64,000 nucleotides of DNA from Epiperipatus broadwayi. Taxonomy: Eukaryota; Onychophora; Udeonychophora; Euonychophora; Peripatidae. The stretch is from assembly GCA_028023455.1 (NCBI GenBank), contig JAQFVV010000319.1, positions 868,001 to 932,000 on the forward strand, in the 5' to 3' direction. The position numbers were made by a program, and so were the translations under genes. Below are positions 27,690 to 43,693 of the stretch, piece after piece. Positions within the stretch are counted from its first letter, which is position 1, and each line of letters begins with the position of its first letter. The notes under the pieces are model-generated. The model was given only the letters and a program-made list of their open reading frames with translations, was not told where the DNA came from and searched no databases.

Positions 27690-28299
27690 TCACAAAACCT
27701 GTTGTAAAAATTTGCACATTCCTAAGAATGACTGATTCTGGCATTTAGGTTTAGGCACAGGAAATTCCGTGATAGCCTTCATTTTATCGCGATGGGGTTT
27801 AGTCCCTGTCTGGCTAACCAGATGTCCCAGGAATTCAATCTCCTCTGATATGAACAGACTTTTCTTCATGTTTATCTTAATGCCCTTTTTCCTACTATCT
27901 CTGAAGAATAATTCCAACTGATGGAGATGCTCCTCCAGTGATGTGGTTGCCACAACTACATCATCCACATACATAGTTATAATTTTCTTTGTTTCCGCTG
28001 ACAAAACTTAATCCAGGCATCTTAGCAAACCAGCTCCACTGTTGACCAAACTGAAAAGCATTTGGTTAAATTGATAAGAATGTCATCCATATCTAAAAGC
28101 TGTGTACTAATGGTCTTCTGGGTGCAGCTCGATTTGCCAAAAAACTGGCAGTCAAATTGAATGTTGAAAATATTTTCTTTTCTTTAAACTTCATTAATAA
28201 ATCATGCATGGGTGGAGGGATGGTACAATCGGGTATTGTGGCCATATTGAGTTGCCAGGTATCTAAACATAGCCAGATGGCTCCATTTTTTTCATACAA
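27690..28299 (-). pseudogene. Reverse transcriptase of the Ty3 provirus
   Basis: Fragments in two frames. MYEKNGAIWLCLDTWQLN and IFSTFNLTASF (28093-28299) correspond to RT motifs where intact relatives have RLCLDARRLN and STIDLTASFWQ. The catalytic Asp of that second motif is Asn here. MYVDDVVVATTSLEEHL (27690-28004) keeps both catalytic Asp residues of YVDD and is followed by FLGHLVSQTGTKP. The stretch 28005-28092 is shifted. The two frames, the missing Asp and a stop make it non-functional. Confidence 0.85.
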
Positions 28300-28859
28300 T
28301 AACTAGAGGATTGCAATAAGGAGAAAAACATTTTACAATAATTTGCAATTGCTTCTCCACCTCCTCTTTGAACTGATGAGGTATAGGGTATGATCATTCT
28401 CAGAATGGCTCCCCAGGCTTTAGTTTAATTTTTTGTTGGTATCCCCCCTAATAATCCCAGGATTTTCTTAGAATATATCACTATAGATCTGCAGTATTGT
28501 TTTAATTCTTTCTTGACCTTCCACAGAGACCGATCTCACTTCGTTCACCTTTTCTACCAGCATATCTGGGACAGCCTGATTAAGGCAACATGTTCATTTG
28601 TCATGATATAGCTGAGGGAGTAAAAATATGGTTTCTTGGCCATTGCATACAAGTTCCTTTTCATAGTTTTGTATAAATTTGCTCCTATGCAAGTAGTCTG
28701 AACTGAGCCCCACCTCATGGATTACACTGTTCATTGTTAGAAACACATAGGGGTTACTTGACCGTTGATTTCTAATTGCAGCCAGATTTGTCTCGGTGCA
28801 AGTTTTACTTTGCAATTGTTTTCTAGTATTACTTTGGTGAGTTTCAATGGAAGGATCTC

Positions 28860-28960
28860 AACCTCTGGATATGCACTGGTATAATTCCTCTGATATCACA
28901 GAGATTTGATTCTCTGAGTCCAATAAGGCTGTTTCCTCAATCCCTTCCAGAAACACTCAT
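28860..28960 (-). pseudogene. Aspartic protease remnant of the Ty3 provirus
   Basis: The minus strand reads GIEETALLDSENQISVISEE near 28950-28890, the position and phrasing of a retroviral-type protease active site, normally ALLDTG or ALLDSG plus SQISVISEE. The active-site Gly is Glu here (DSE). The following ORF (28594-28815) probably encodes the protease C-terminus and linker. No other part is readable with confidence. Confidence 0.6.
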
Positions 28961-29162
28961 TTTAGGACAGTTCTGCAGAGCGTAGTTCGGTACACTGTCT
29001 TCACATTAACATACTGCATTTGACATTTCCAGTTATTTTTTTATGCCTTCTCCTCTTCTTTTTAGCCTTGCTATGGCTGTACTCTTGTTTTGTCTCCTTT
29101 TCTGATCTCTCTTTATTACTTTGTTGAAGGAATTCACCCTTTTTCTCCAATCTCCCTTCTAT

Positions 29163-29390
29163 TTAATTTGACATTTCCCTTCTCATACCTTTCATTTCCC
29201 TTGATGTCTGGTTGAGATCAAGTCTCATGGTACTGATAAACCTTTCCATCTTTGCCATTAGGTTTTCATTTGCCACCATGGATTTTCCTTCACTTTGAGG
29301 ATCCATTGCTTCCTCTATCCCACTTTCACTTATTTTAGGCTGGCCTATTTCCGCCCTTTCCCCATTTATTTCATCATGCTTTTCACTCAT
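29163..29390 (-). pseudogene. gag N-terminal remnant of the Ty3 provirus
   Basis: A 75-residue ORF beginning MSEKHDEINGERAEIG is rich in charged residues, and its second half (MAKMERFISTMRLDLNQTSR) looks like the start of a coiled coil. It is the first ORF after the leader in the element's orientation. The gag-like ORF of the second LTR element (59348-60254) has the same plan, with an acidic start then a coiled coil. No capsid or zinc knuckle is recognisable. Gag would normally run several hundred residues further, so it is truncated by a stop. Confidence 0.55.
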
Positions 29391-29899
29391 AACTATCTTT
29401 TGTAATCTGGACTATGATCTTGTCCACATATATAGTATTATTTTCAATTGTTTATAATTTTGCTTTGTTATACGACTTTAACTAAATTATTTCTTAAAAC
29501 TATGGTTTAACGCTACTTTGATTAACTTAATTTCTCTTTACTTATTTCTTTTCATAAACTTATTCAGCACACATCATACCAAGCTCCTCTATCCCTACCA
29601 TCATTCATTTCTTCCTTCCGTGTTATATTTCTCTTATACATTTATTAACTATAAATAATAAAATTATTCTGAGATCACCCTTCAAACACCAATAGAAGCA
29701 TATAAAAAATAAGCTAACATTAAATTGTGCATGTATTTGAATTGTTTTCAAAACAAAATGAAAAAGAAATTGATCGTGAATAGTATTACGATTCTGTTAT
29801 GTGCCATCAAAAACAAAATTTCCTATCATGCAATTTCACAATTCTAAATTATTCAATAAAGATTTATTTTTCCTTTTTACAAAAATATCTTTATTCCTG

Positions 29900-30310
29900 A
29901 AGTTCACCACTAGTTTTTATAAAATATGTAGTTTACACTTGTATACAGTAGTCTATTTCTTTCTACAACATTTTATTTATCCAACTCTTTCGTTTATTTT
30001 TACTATAAACATTTATATATAGCTAAAACAATCTAATCAATAGTATTGTAGTGACGAGGATCACTTCAAAACAAAATAAAGTTTAAAATTGTTATATATT
30101 AAGATTCACCGCTTGTTTTTATACAATACATAGTTTATACTTATATATTCCTGTTTATTTTTATTAAATGTGCAGTGTATACTTTAATATTGCCTTTTAT
30201 TTTTATTAAATATGTATATACAACAAAATAAACTTAATCAGTATTATTGTAGTGACAAACGTCACTTCAAAAAAAAAAAGAAAACAAAATTTAGAATTCT
30301 TATTTATAAA
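29900..30310. repeat. Tandem ~200-bp duplication in proviral leader
   Basis: agtattgtagtgacgaggat near 30041 recurs as agtattattgtagtgacaaa near 30241. The flanking text gttcaccactagtttttata (29901) and attcaccgcttgtttttata (30103) repeats with the same spacing. It lies between the 5' LTR and gag on the minus strand. The rest of the leader (29391-30577) shows no ORF on the coding strand worth naming and no tRNA-complementary primer site that I could recognise next to 30577. Confidence 0.65.
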
Positions 30311-31796
30311 GATTTTCAATCGTAAATTCTTTTCTCTTTTTTCAAATCTTGTCTCTATAAAAAAAATCATTCCCAATATTTTTGAGATTTTGCGAGATTT
30401 TCTCCTTTCTTTAGTTATGTTTAGTTGCCATATTTTTCCTATACTGGCCATGTTAAGTAAGGCCCAACATGTTCAGATGCCAAAATTTTTTGCTCTATAC
30501 CTACCTTTGGAGGATGACTCTAAACCAACCCTCATGCCACTCTCAGAAGGAAATTTAACTGTCCTCCTGAAAGGATATGCAAGTTCAAATAACATTAGGA
30601 CATATGTGCCAATAAATAATTATTCATACAAAAATAATAAATAAGTATCCTTGTGAAAATAAAGATTTAGGACCCATTAAGAAGGTATCCCATTTGCCAG
30701 CTCAGCATACTGTTATATTCAGTTAAAAAAATGGGGATCGTAAAACTCGCATAACTAATTAATATGAGGGTTATAGAAAGTAAATGATAAAAAAATTAAA
30801 TATATGACAGTAGTCACTTTAGAAATATAATATCTTTTATTAACCCAATATGTTCCCAAATTGAATAAATATATAATGAAAATCATACAATACATAAATC
30901 ATTTTTATAAAACAAATTATAATCATATGGAAATACTTGTTGAAATAATTGTTAAACTAAATAAAGGAAATTTCTTTCTTAATAATAAAAGTATATTAAA
31001 TAATTAATATAGGAAAGATAGTGCTCTGTGGATTATAAACTCACACATATATAAATCAATTAAACAAAAATTAGTGTTACATACAAGATATATTGGTTTC
31101 TGTACTTACATAAGCATATTTATGAAGTGGGCATTAACTTGTTATAAAATAAACACACACATACAAAAAATAATAGTATATCCAACAAAGTTTGTAGGCT
31201 TCATTCTTCTATGGGTTTTGAGTGGGCGGTCTATCTGTTCATTGACTGCAACAAGGACTAAACTTGACGGTGGTACAAGTTCATAAAATTAGTCATCATC
31301 ACTTTTGGTGTTTGGTGATCTTGGCTTTTACATTATGTGGGACAGCAGGAGCAGAGTTGGATGGATGCGCTGAAGTTGACTTCTACTCAATAATCATTTT
31401 ATATGCAGGTAAATGCTTGATTGGCATCTTTAAGTTGGAGAGATGGATATTAAACAGGATATTAAATACTATAGATCGTCCTTTCTTGTTTTAAGAATCC
31501 TTAGTTAACTGCAGGCTTTGATTGCATGTTGTAGTTAAGCTTCCATCAGAATCAACTGACTGGTTAACTGCTAGATTATTTGAATAATGGCCTGGCTTAA
31601 TGTCCGTTGATTTAGAATGACGGAATGAGTATTATTTCTTTTTCTTTTGATTAGAATAAATCTTCGGCTTATATTCTATCAGAATCAGCATGATTAAAAA
31701 GTTTGCACAGCTTCACATGTTTCCAGAATAGCATTAACTTCCCAAAATTAGAAATAGGCTCCCAATAAGATTTGCCTTTTTAACAGCAAGACAAAA

Positions 31797-31938
31797 GTGA
31801 ACTGCTCTCTTTCAAAAGTAAACTGCTCTCCTCAAAAAGTAAAGATAAACTCCTCTCTTCAAAAAGCAAAGGTGAACTGCTCTTTTTGAAAAGCAAAGGT
31901 AAACTGCTCTCTGTGAAAAGTAAAGATAAACTGCCCTC
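31797..31938. repeat. Minisatellite in 5' LTR (~30-bp unit)
   Basis: About six copies of a unit like aaagcaaaggtgaactgctc plus tcttt, against about five in the other LTR, so unit number has changed since integration. It lies downstream of the LTR's TATA box on the minus strand, in the transcribed leader rather than U3. Confidence 0.75.
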
Positions 31939-32118
31939 TCGCAACTTCAGAACAGATATCACACCTCAATACAATCTCAATTCAGGTCTCCCCTTCATGA
32001 CACAAAAATTAAATGGTCCTTATTAATTGGTTTTAGTTTTACTAATTGGTTTGGCCAATTCGTAAAACATTCCAATGTAATTGCCCAAGTGATCTCTAAA
32101 AATTTCATTTCCAAGTAG

Positions 32119-32132
32119 TTTTATTTATATCC
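32119..32132 (-). promoter_or_regulatory. TATA box of the Ty3 LTR (5' copy)
   Basis: Minus strand ggatataaataaaa, about 750 bp into the LTR once the LINE is removed. The same box is conserved in the 3' LTR. Confidence 0.45.
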
Positions 32133-32701
32133 ATTCAGATCACAATTAAGAAATGATAACACCTTTTTACTTTTGATTAATTACATTATCAGAATCAAAG
32201 TTTTTTTTTGTTTTAACAAAAAAAATGTTTTACATAACTTGAACATTCCTCTCTCCATGCATTATCTCAAGTTTAATTAAACTCTTTTCTCCAGTTAAAA
32301 TTATTTTTTAGAGTGGACAGGAAGACAGAATGCCTTTAGGCTTTTTTTAAATTTAAGACAATGCCCCCCTCTCTTGCTCAAATGCAACTGAAAAGAAAAA
32401 TATCCCTTAAAACTCCGATTCTGAAATTATTTTTAAATATTTTTAAATAACTGTATGTTAAATTCTCTCTTTACAGATCCAGTTTAATGGCAGCCTCTGA
32501 ATGCAGATCTCCTGCATCATCTCTCACTTGATGTGAATATATTTGCACTAAAAAGGAAAAATTTCGAGAGAAAATTACAAAACTATATCTGTGAGTACAA
32601 TCTTTATTATTCTATGCAATTATTTAGCACGAATTACTACTTTAAAGTAGTTTTGAAACATTAAATTAAATAACGTTTATTAATTACGATTAACCGCAAA
32701 A

Positions 32702-35120
<2,419 letters not shown>

Positions 35121-35295
35121 TGGCCTATTCCTGAACCTATTCAACCAGACCTCAACTTATCTAAGAACCTAATACAATCTGAACCTTACCATCACCCCAC
35201 CAATTTGATGATGGAACAGAATATTATGGTCTTAGAAACTGGATCACTTTTCAATCAGGCAAAATCTCCTACACGAGAGAGCGGTTTCACTATCA

Positions 35296-38200
35296 ATGAT
35301 GACTTTCAACATAACGTCGATTAACGTCAGAGGCATGAAATCCCTTGGCAGAATCCAAGCATTATCATTCTGGCTTAAGCATAATACACCTGATATTTTT
35401 TGCCTCAAGGAAACAAAACTTCACACACTATCTGACCAAAACATCAAACAGAGAATTAAAAAATTCAGATACTTCCATTATTCCTTCTCCTATGCATCTG
35501 GTGAAGTAGCAATTCTTTTTAATAAAAAATCTAAAATATTCTTTTTCAAAATAATTCATATAGACTCTAACTGCCTCATAGCCATTATACAGGTAAATGG
35601 ATGGACACTTAACATAATAAATGTTTACATGACCAAACATCAGATATAATCTATAGAATCATCCACACTATGAACATGGTGTTAAGAAATAACCCTTTTC
35701 CTGCATTGATGTGGGGTGACTTTAATCAAACATATGATTCTTTTGAAAGGAGTTACTTAAAATCACTGACAAGGGGAAGACAGCTTTTTGATGTGTCTGC
35801 CTTTTCATTCTATTGATCATGGTTTAAGTTCCTCATTGATCTTTTATACTTCTCTCCTTCACTTGCTCCCTTCATTGAAGCTAACCTGTGGTCTGTTGTC
35901 TTTATGGACCACATGACACTAGAGGTCCTTATCAGAATTGTGGATAACACACATTCGTAGGGCAACATTCCACAAACAATGAGGATCCTCACAAATGAAT
36001 CTGCCACTATACAAATCATCTCTGAGATTTACATATCATTCAACTCTGCTAATATAAACACACTTTAACCATGTGATAAATGTAATAATTTCATAAACAT
36101 TCTACAATCACATGTACATAAATGCACTCAACATAATAAAGGTACCCTTAAATTACTAAGTCAATTGGACAAGATAGCTGACACACTTAAACATTTTCCC
36201 ATACAAAGGCAAAATATCCAAGAAATTACTCACCTTAAACTACAATACAAAGCTACCCAACAATCCCTGGCTGAATACCTATCAATTAAATGAGCACGCA
36301 GTTACTTAGCATACCAACACTGCTGGACTCAAGGTTACATCAGATGGGCCCTAGGATCCAACCAACAAAACAAGGCAACCTCATTGATCAAGATACACAG
36401 TAAACAATATATTGGCCTCTCCATGTTTTCCAAAATAAGAGACTTTTAAAAAAGAAAATTGCAACCTATTGGTGTCACTAACATCCGTAGAGTTTTTGTT
36501 ACTAACAACCCTATAGAATATAACATCACAGATGGTGATATTCTTGACAAGCTGCAATCACTCCCAGAAAGTGTCCATCCTGGCATGCATGGAATTCCCA
36601 GATTTCTACTTTTACACCTAAGAGCTTTTACTATCCCAGTAATCCATGGAATGATAGACCTCATCATCACTGGAAGTCATCACCTAATAAACTTATGTCC
36701 CATCTCCATGGTACCATTTTTAAAAAAGCATGATGCACAACCAGATCTTAATAACTTGTGTCCTATCTCAATGATTCCTTTATTGACAAAGATCATCAAG
36801 AGCATCATTAAAGTCAAGATTCAATATAACATAATCAAACAACTTTCACGCTATCAATTTGCAAAAAAAGGCACTTCAACATCCAATGCTATCAGCCCGT
36901 TCAGACTTCTGGTCGATCTAGTGTGGAGACAAAGGAAGTCCTGGCCCATTGCAGTCCAACTTGATATAGCTGGGACATTTGACTCTGAGAATTGATGTTC
37001 TTCTCAGTGTTCTGGAACAGCTGAATGTACCACCCATATACATTCAAATGATTGAGAACCTGCTTTAAAATCAGGAAGTGTTCTTATTCCTAGATGGTTG
37101 CATTGCCCTGGGTTTTATGCCCTACATCTCCATCCCCCAAGGTTCTCCATCTGAGTGTACTTCTCTTTGCTGCCTATATCAATCCAATGCTGTTGAACAT
37201 CGAGGCCACGTTTTCTGGTATCGCTGTTCCACTATTTAATGAGAACATCACTCACATCTCCTATATGAATGATGTAGTTGTGTTTCTTTAATCCCATGAT
37301 GAACTGGGTAGGCTGAAATAACTTCTTGATCACCATGCCAAATTATCTGGTCTCCTTGTCAACCCAAAAAAATCAGCTATCTGGTCAATTCTTACTGCCC
37401 AGAAGATCTCTGGTGGATTTGAAGCAGTGCCACAGACATTTGTGGGATTTTACCTATCAAAAACAGCCACAGTAATGTGTGAAGAGATACAGGACTCATT
37501 ATTAGAGAAAATTGAAACCACAATTGCATCTTTGTCAAAAATATACCTTTCCCTATTTGGGAAAGTAGCCCTTTTAAATGCTCTCATTCTTCCAAATATA
37601 ATATACTATTTGGCAGGGTTCATCCCCACCAAGGTATTCATCAACAAGTAGAAACTGCCTGTACAAAACTGTGTTGGGCGGGCCGATCACTCATAATTAG
37701 CTTGAGAATCCTCCAAAAGCCCAAGACCTTAAATGGTCTCTCACTACATTCACTAACTATATTCAACTTACAACATACCCATAATGTACTCTACAACATC
37801 TTCAAGGAGAATGAACGTGCTCAATGCCCACTTCTAAAAAAGGACATTCAACCTACTGATTGGCCACCCCCCAGAGGACGTGCCTTGCTCTTTCAACAGC
37901 AGATCAACTTTATCTTTGATAACATCCAACCAACATCAACCTTATTTCAAAGAAAACTTGCATATTGGGAAGTGTTTGATCTTCTTGACCATCAAAAACA
38001 GAGGATCCCCAGCTGCCTTTCAATCAACATCTCTCGAATGAGAAGGATGACCAAGTTGTGGAAGTTGCCACCAAAAATCGTGGACTTCCTGTTGAAATTG
38101 AACCTGCATGCCCTCCCAACAAATGCCTTCCTCGACTATAAAAGGGGGCAAGATATTGACTCTAATTTCACATTCTCTCAAAGACAGGAAGAGACTACCG

Positions 38201-38511
38201 ATCACTTTCTTTTCGAATGCACAACTTTGAACCATTTAAGAATTTATTTTTAACAAAACATGACAAGAAATCAAATCAAAATGAACCTCAAGACAGCAAT
38301 TGAAAAGGGCATATTCTCTGAGATCCGGCTTTCGGCCATAATTACCTTTTCCATCTGGGCATTGTGCTGTAAGCTGGTGTTCCAGGCTGAGACCTTGAAT
38401 AATATATTCACAGCATTTTGCCAAATACCAAACAAAAAAATGGATAGAGATATGTGCATTGCTGACCCCTTCACAGCTGCACAAACCTGGTACTCCATTG
38501 CAATTGGATAG
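35296..38511 (+). pseudogene. ORF2 of the L1-like LINE (endonuclease, RT, C-terminal region)
   Basis: About 1070 codons in several frames. Endonuclease: ITSINVRGM and FCLKETKLH at the start, MWGDFNQTYDSFE near 35710, all positions where L1 endonucleases keep Asn, Glu and Asp. RT: NLCPISMIPLLTKIIKSI near 36755 (the NYRPISL motif), QFAKKGTSTSNAISPF, LDIAGTFD (motif A, Asp kept) and ISYMNDVVVFL near 37258, where YADD has become YMND, losing the first catalytic Asp. FGKVALLNALILPNIIYYL marks the post-RT region, and EETTDHFLFEC the Cys-rich C-terminus. A segment near 36690-36790 repeats LCPISM twice, so an internal duplication is likely. Family role: nicks DNA and copies the LINE RNA at the nick. 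Confidence 0.85.
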
Positions 38512-39232
38512 AGCTCTCTGCAACTTTGCTGTTTATTGGGTGGCTGTTGTTTTTCTTCATTTCATAAAACTGAAACATGGGTATTAATACTACCTAATAA
38601 CAGCATCTTTTTTTAATCTTCCCTGCTATGAACTTTAGACAAATTGGGTTTCTATGGTCTATTTTTGGAACAACAAACAAGTCACAAATGTTTCCTGTGC
38701 AAACATTAACTCAAATATATCCTCTTTTTTTGCATGCTATTTCATAATCATTTACTTGTTTTGTACTTTTTGGTCTGTATTTCTTTGGTCTAGGTGTACA
38801 ATAAATTTGTTTTTTGAAAAATAAATTCTCTCTTTTACATTGATTGTCAGCACTCACAAAAAAATTAAATAAATACCTACTGACAAATTGTAAATACAAG
38901 TGTTAGCATTACTTTCTAACAAACAAAACAAAAATCTTCAAAATTATAATTACATTTTGGAGTTTGTTTTTTCCTTAAAAAAATAATAAAAATAAACAAA
39001 AATCAAATTTACAAATGCATATTTCTAAGCCTTTAAATATTGGCTTTAAACATATGTGTGTGGGAGTTTATATTATCGCTACAGTTTTTTCTCTCAATTT
39101 ACAATGAATATTGATTATATAAATTGTATACCCCCCTCTTTAATGGCTATTTAAATATTTTAGACCATGTATTCATTTAACCTTAGCATGTCCTTAGCCA
39201 CATCAAACGTGCCTGGCAAAATATATATATAT

Positions 39233-40935
39233 TGAACCGGGTTCGAATATGTGGATTCAAATCACCGGTCTCTTAGGCAGAGAAGAACATATTCAGAGAA
39301 TATGTATGCCCAAACGATAGCTATAAAGTATATAACTAGCATTACATTTCCAGGACATAGCTTCTTCTTGGCTGTTGAGTTCAACACCAAGTTCAAAGCA
39401 CTTTTTTTGTTTGTGTATAAACACAGGCACCAGCTGCTTATTCTAAAAGAATACTAAAAGAATAGACAATGCACTTTGAATAGTGGCCACTAACTCAATG
39501 CCTAAATCCATGACTAGCTCAGCTTTTTGTAATCACTAAAAGATTATACATAATTAGTGGTTAAAAGACTTGATAAAAGGGAATTGATAAAAAGAATTTA
39601 TAAAAGAGATTGACCGACAAATAAAGTTTAATTTTAAAGATAATTTATTAACTAACATTTATTTACTAAATTTAAACATTTTCTAATTCTAATAAAACAC
39701 ACGCATATTTTAAATTAACATTTCTAAATAGTCTAAATATTCCTATAGATTCAATAACAGAACACTCTAATTTAACTAATAAATATTGATAGAATGATCA
39801 CGCACATATTAACTCATGCACACACATAATAATAATAATAAAGGACTACATAGCATTTGAAATTTAATCACACGCATATCAATAGTTCATTTATGTATGA
39901 TATCGAGTTCATATAATTAGACTCTTGGAGGATTCGCGTGAGTTAATGAAATGCAATGGCTATTACAGTATAAACAAAAATAAGCAAATGTTTTACCTAG
40001 GATTTTGAACATAGATTTATCACTTTGTTTTCTTCTTGTTTGTTGTTTCTTCCAGTATGAATGGTTCCAGTATGAATGCTTCCAGCCAGCTGGGATGTTT
40101 CCTTGCTGAGTTTCCTGATTTTCACGATTATTACCATCAGAGACAAATAGATACTGACGGAGATTTTCTAAGATGTTAAGCTGACATTATTTCATGGGCA
40201 GATCTGCTGTTTTCTCAGACATCTGGGCTGGAGATAAACATGTGTTCCCAAGATCTTCTCAACACTGCATTTTGTTTGTTAACTGCTCAATTACTTTGTG
40301 AACTGAACTCACTCAATTGATTTGCGGAACTGCTTGTCTCAACTCAATTAATTTGTGGAATGATTACTGTCCAATAAAAAGAGTTTATTTATATCTGCAA
40401 CATGTTGTCGAAATCATAATCATTTAATAAACATGTTTTGAAAGATTGCTTAATTAGTAATAGCCATGCAGAGATGTTGTTTTATATTTTAATTAATAAC
40501 CATTGCCATGTTTTTTAATAATAATCTTCTTTAACTTTATAATAACATTTATTCTATTGTTGACAATTGCACATATATACGCACAAATATTAGTTTTAAC
40601 ATTATTTTTTCTTTAATTAAACTTGAGTGAAAAGAGATTTGTATGTTTTAACTTTTTAAATTATATTTTTACGAATACTAATAAAAACTATTTATTTCCT
40701 TTTGTAAACCTTTAGTTTCATTTCTCAAACCAAGACTACCCCTACCCTCTTTTGATTAATTAATTGTAGCTTTTTTATTTCAAAACCTAACGCTAGAAAA
40801 CTATTTAATTCTTATCTTTTTCAAAAACAAGCTGCAATAAACTCTTCAACATTTAATTTTGTTTTTCTTTTATGATAGATTACTTTAATAATAATTGTAG
40901 ATAAAATTATATGTGCCTATATCAATATAGGTACA
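39233..40935 (-). mobile_element. Solo-LTR-like unit (TGAACCGGG...GGTACA)
   Basis: This 1703-bp block lies between two TA tracts (39221-39232 and from 40936). Its ends resemble the unit at 17663-19186 and it shares the tttacctaggattt block. On the minus strand gatataaataaactc followed by attgg near 40375-40400 forms a TATA/CCAAT pair, so the LTR probably reads leftward. The ORF 39251-39457 includes tRNA-like text (gggttcgaa, B-box-like, near 39239) and is not a gene. Confidence 0.6.
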
Positions 40936-41034
<99 letters not shown>

Positions 41035-41035
41035 G
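40936..41035. repeat. (TA)n/(TG)n microsatellite
   Basis: A compound array of TA repeats with scattered CATA/GTATA variants followed by a short TG run. Confidence 0.95.
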
Positions 41036-41265
41036 TGTAATTATATAATTAAATATACATAAATACAGTAATTAGATAATTAAAAATTTTATCCACTTAG
41101 GAAGCACTTTTGATTATCCTAGTAATCTTTGTTAAATAACCTTTTAAAAGGCTAACCTTCCCACAATTCTATGATCTTAATGTTTGCTGCCTAAGTGCTC
41201 CTAAATGGATAAAATTTTTAATTATCTAATTACTGTATTTATAAACATTCAATTATATAATTACA
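41036..41265. mobile_element. 230-bp MITE with TGTAATTATATAATT termini
   Basis: It begins TGTAATTATATAATT and ends AATTATATAATTACA. Arms of about 75 bp (41036-41110 and 41190-41265) are nearly perfect inverted copies, for example taattagataattaaaaatt against its complement. The spacer is about 80 bp. There is no coding capacity and no clear target duplication because of the surrounding repeats. Confidence 0.75.
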
Positions 41266-42575
<1,310 letters not shown>

Positions 42576-43034
42576 CTGCAAATTATCATTAAAACATATA
42601 TGGAGGTTCTATCAACAAATTTAAAACTTTTATAAAAGTATTTCTATCTTTTTCTGTTTTTATCAAAACTAACTACTCAACAAACATCTCTTTTTAGTAG
42701 TTCTGTATCCAATTTCTGTTTGAGATTAATGTTTTTATTGAAATATGAACAATCACTAGGACAAAACTTTATTTACAAAGGTTTTATAATAAAAAAGAAA
42801 AATGCTATTAATTGTTAGAATTGTTATGATTGAATCGTTTATTTTACAGAATTTTAGAATTGAAGTACTGTTAAATATTGGCTTTTATATTTGATATTTA
42901 AAACTAGATATTAAAGTTGGTAATCATCGCTACAAAATATAAATATTTTAATGTCTTATGTTTAGAATTAATTTTGTAGTGAGTAATTTTATTATTATAA
43001 CTTAAAATTTAGATAAAAAATATAATTTACTAAC

Positions 43035-43064
43035 CTGTTGTTGAAGACGAAGTTGTAGGAATTT
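43035..43064 (-). CDS. Candidate 30-nt micro-exon
   Basis: On the minus strand an acceptor-like tttatttcgtttatattag, then exactly 30 bases, then gttagt, a good donor. The exon shares its first three bases (AAA), the central ctacaac and the end acaacag with the segments at 17332 and 49336. It has all three frames open (IPTTSSSTT, KFLQLRLQQQ or NSYNFVFNN). The next candidate exon upstream on this strand lies 88 bp away, at 43153. Confidence 0.4.
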
Positions 43065-43152
43065 CTAATATAAACGAAATAAAAAGAATAATAGAATAAA
43101 ACAAATATCAATCATTGAGGTATCATCGTAAAATAACATCATAGAAATTTAC

Positions 43153-43173
43153 CTGTAGTGATTGTAAGAGTTC
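43153..43173 (-). CDS. Candidate 21-nt micro-exon
   Basis: On the minus strand a strong acceptor (cttttgttttcag), 21 bases, then donor gtaaat. It has seven codons' length and the same general pattern as the 30-mers (starts gaact, contains ttacaa, ends ctacag). It reads TLTITT with split end codons, ELLQSLQ in phase 0, or NSYNHY. Intron length to the next candidate would be only 88 bp. Confidence 0.4.
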
Positions 43174-43367
43174 CTGAAAACAAAAGTTAACACATAATAA
43201 TAGGCATTTACAAGTTTAGAATATGTAAAATTCATTTTCTTATAAATAATCAGGCAACATTTCAAATAATAAAAACAAAAGCAGTATATGTATTTTATAG
43301 TTTAGCCAAATTTTATATATATATTAAAATGAAGATTTGCATGGGTTAAATATATAAAATACATATT

Positions 43368-43614
43368 TTGCGGGTTCATCTGTGTTAAAAACTTTTAATA
43401 TTAATATACTGACGTTGCGACTTGGTCACACAAGCCATCCACAGAGTTATAAAAAATAGAGATATGGTTTAGAGGTGCTACGTTTTATTCAAATCAGTGA
43501 TTGTAGTGCCTCTACAACCATCTTTATACTTTTTATAACTCTGTGGATGGCTTGTGAGACCAAGTCGAAATGTCAGCATATTAATATTAAAAGTTTTTAA
43601 CATGGATGAACTTG

Positions 43615-43617
<3 letters not shown>
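43368..43617. mobile_element. 250-bp MITE-like hairpin
   Basis: Arms of about 85-90 bp (43368-43456 and 43525-43617) are inverted copies: aagccatccacagagttata pairs with tataactctgtggatggctt. The loop is about 70 bp. The right edge runs directly into a TA array. Non-coding. Confidence 0.8.

Positions 43618-43690
<73 letters not shown>
43618..43690. repeat. (TA)n microsatellite
   Basis: A pure TA array that ends exactly where the TGTAACG unit begins. Confidence 0.97.

Positions 43691-43693
<3 letters not shown>

Noticed and set aside
30252-30644. 130-residue plus-strand ORF ending like the ORF at 20322-20537
   Set aside because: The shared end (SSNN...VPINNYSYKNNK) is just the start of the proviral LTR read on the antisense strand in both places.
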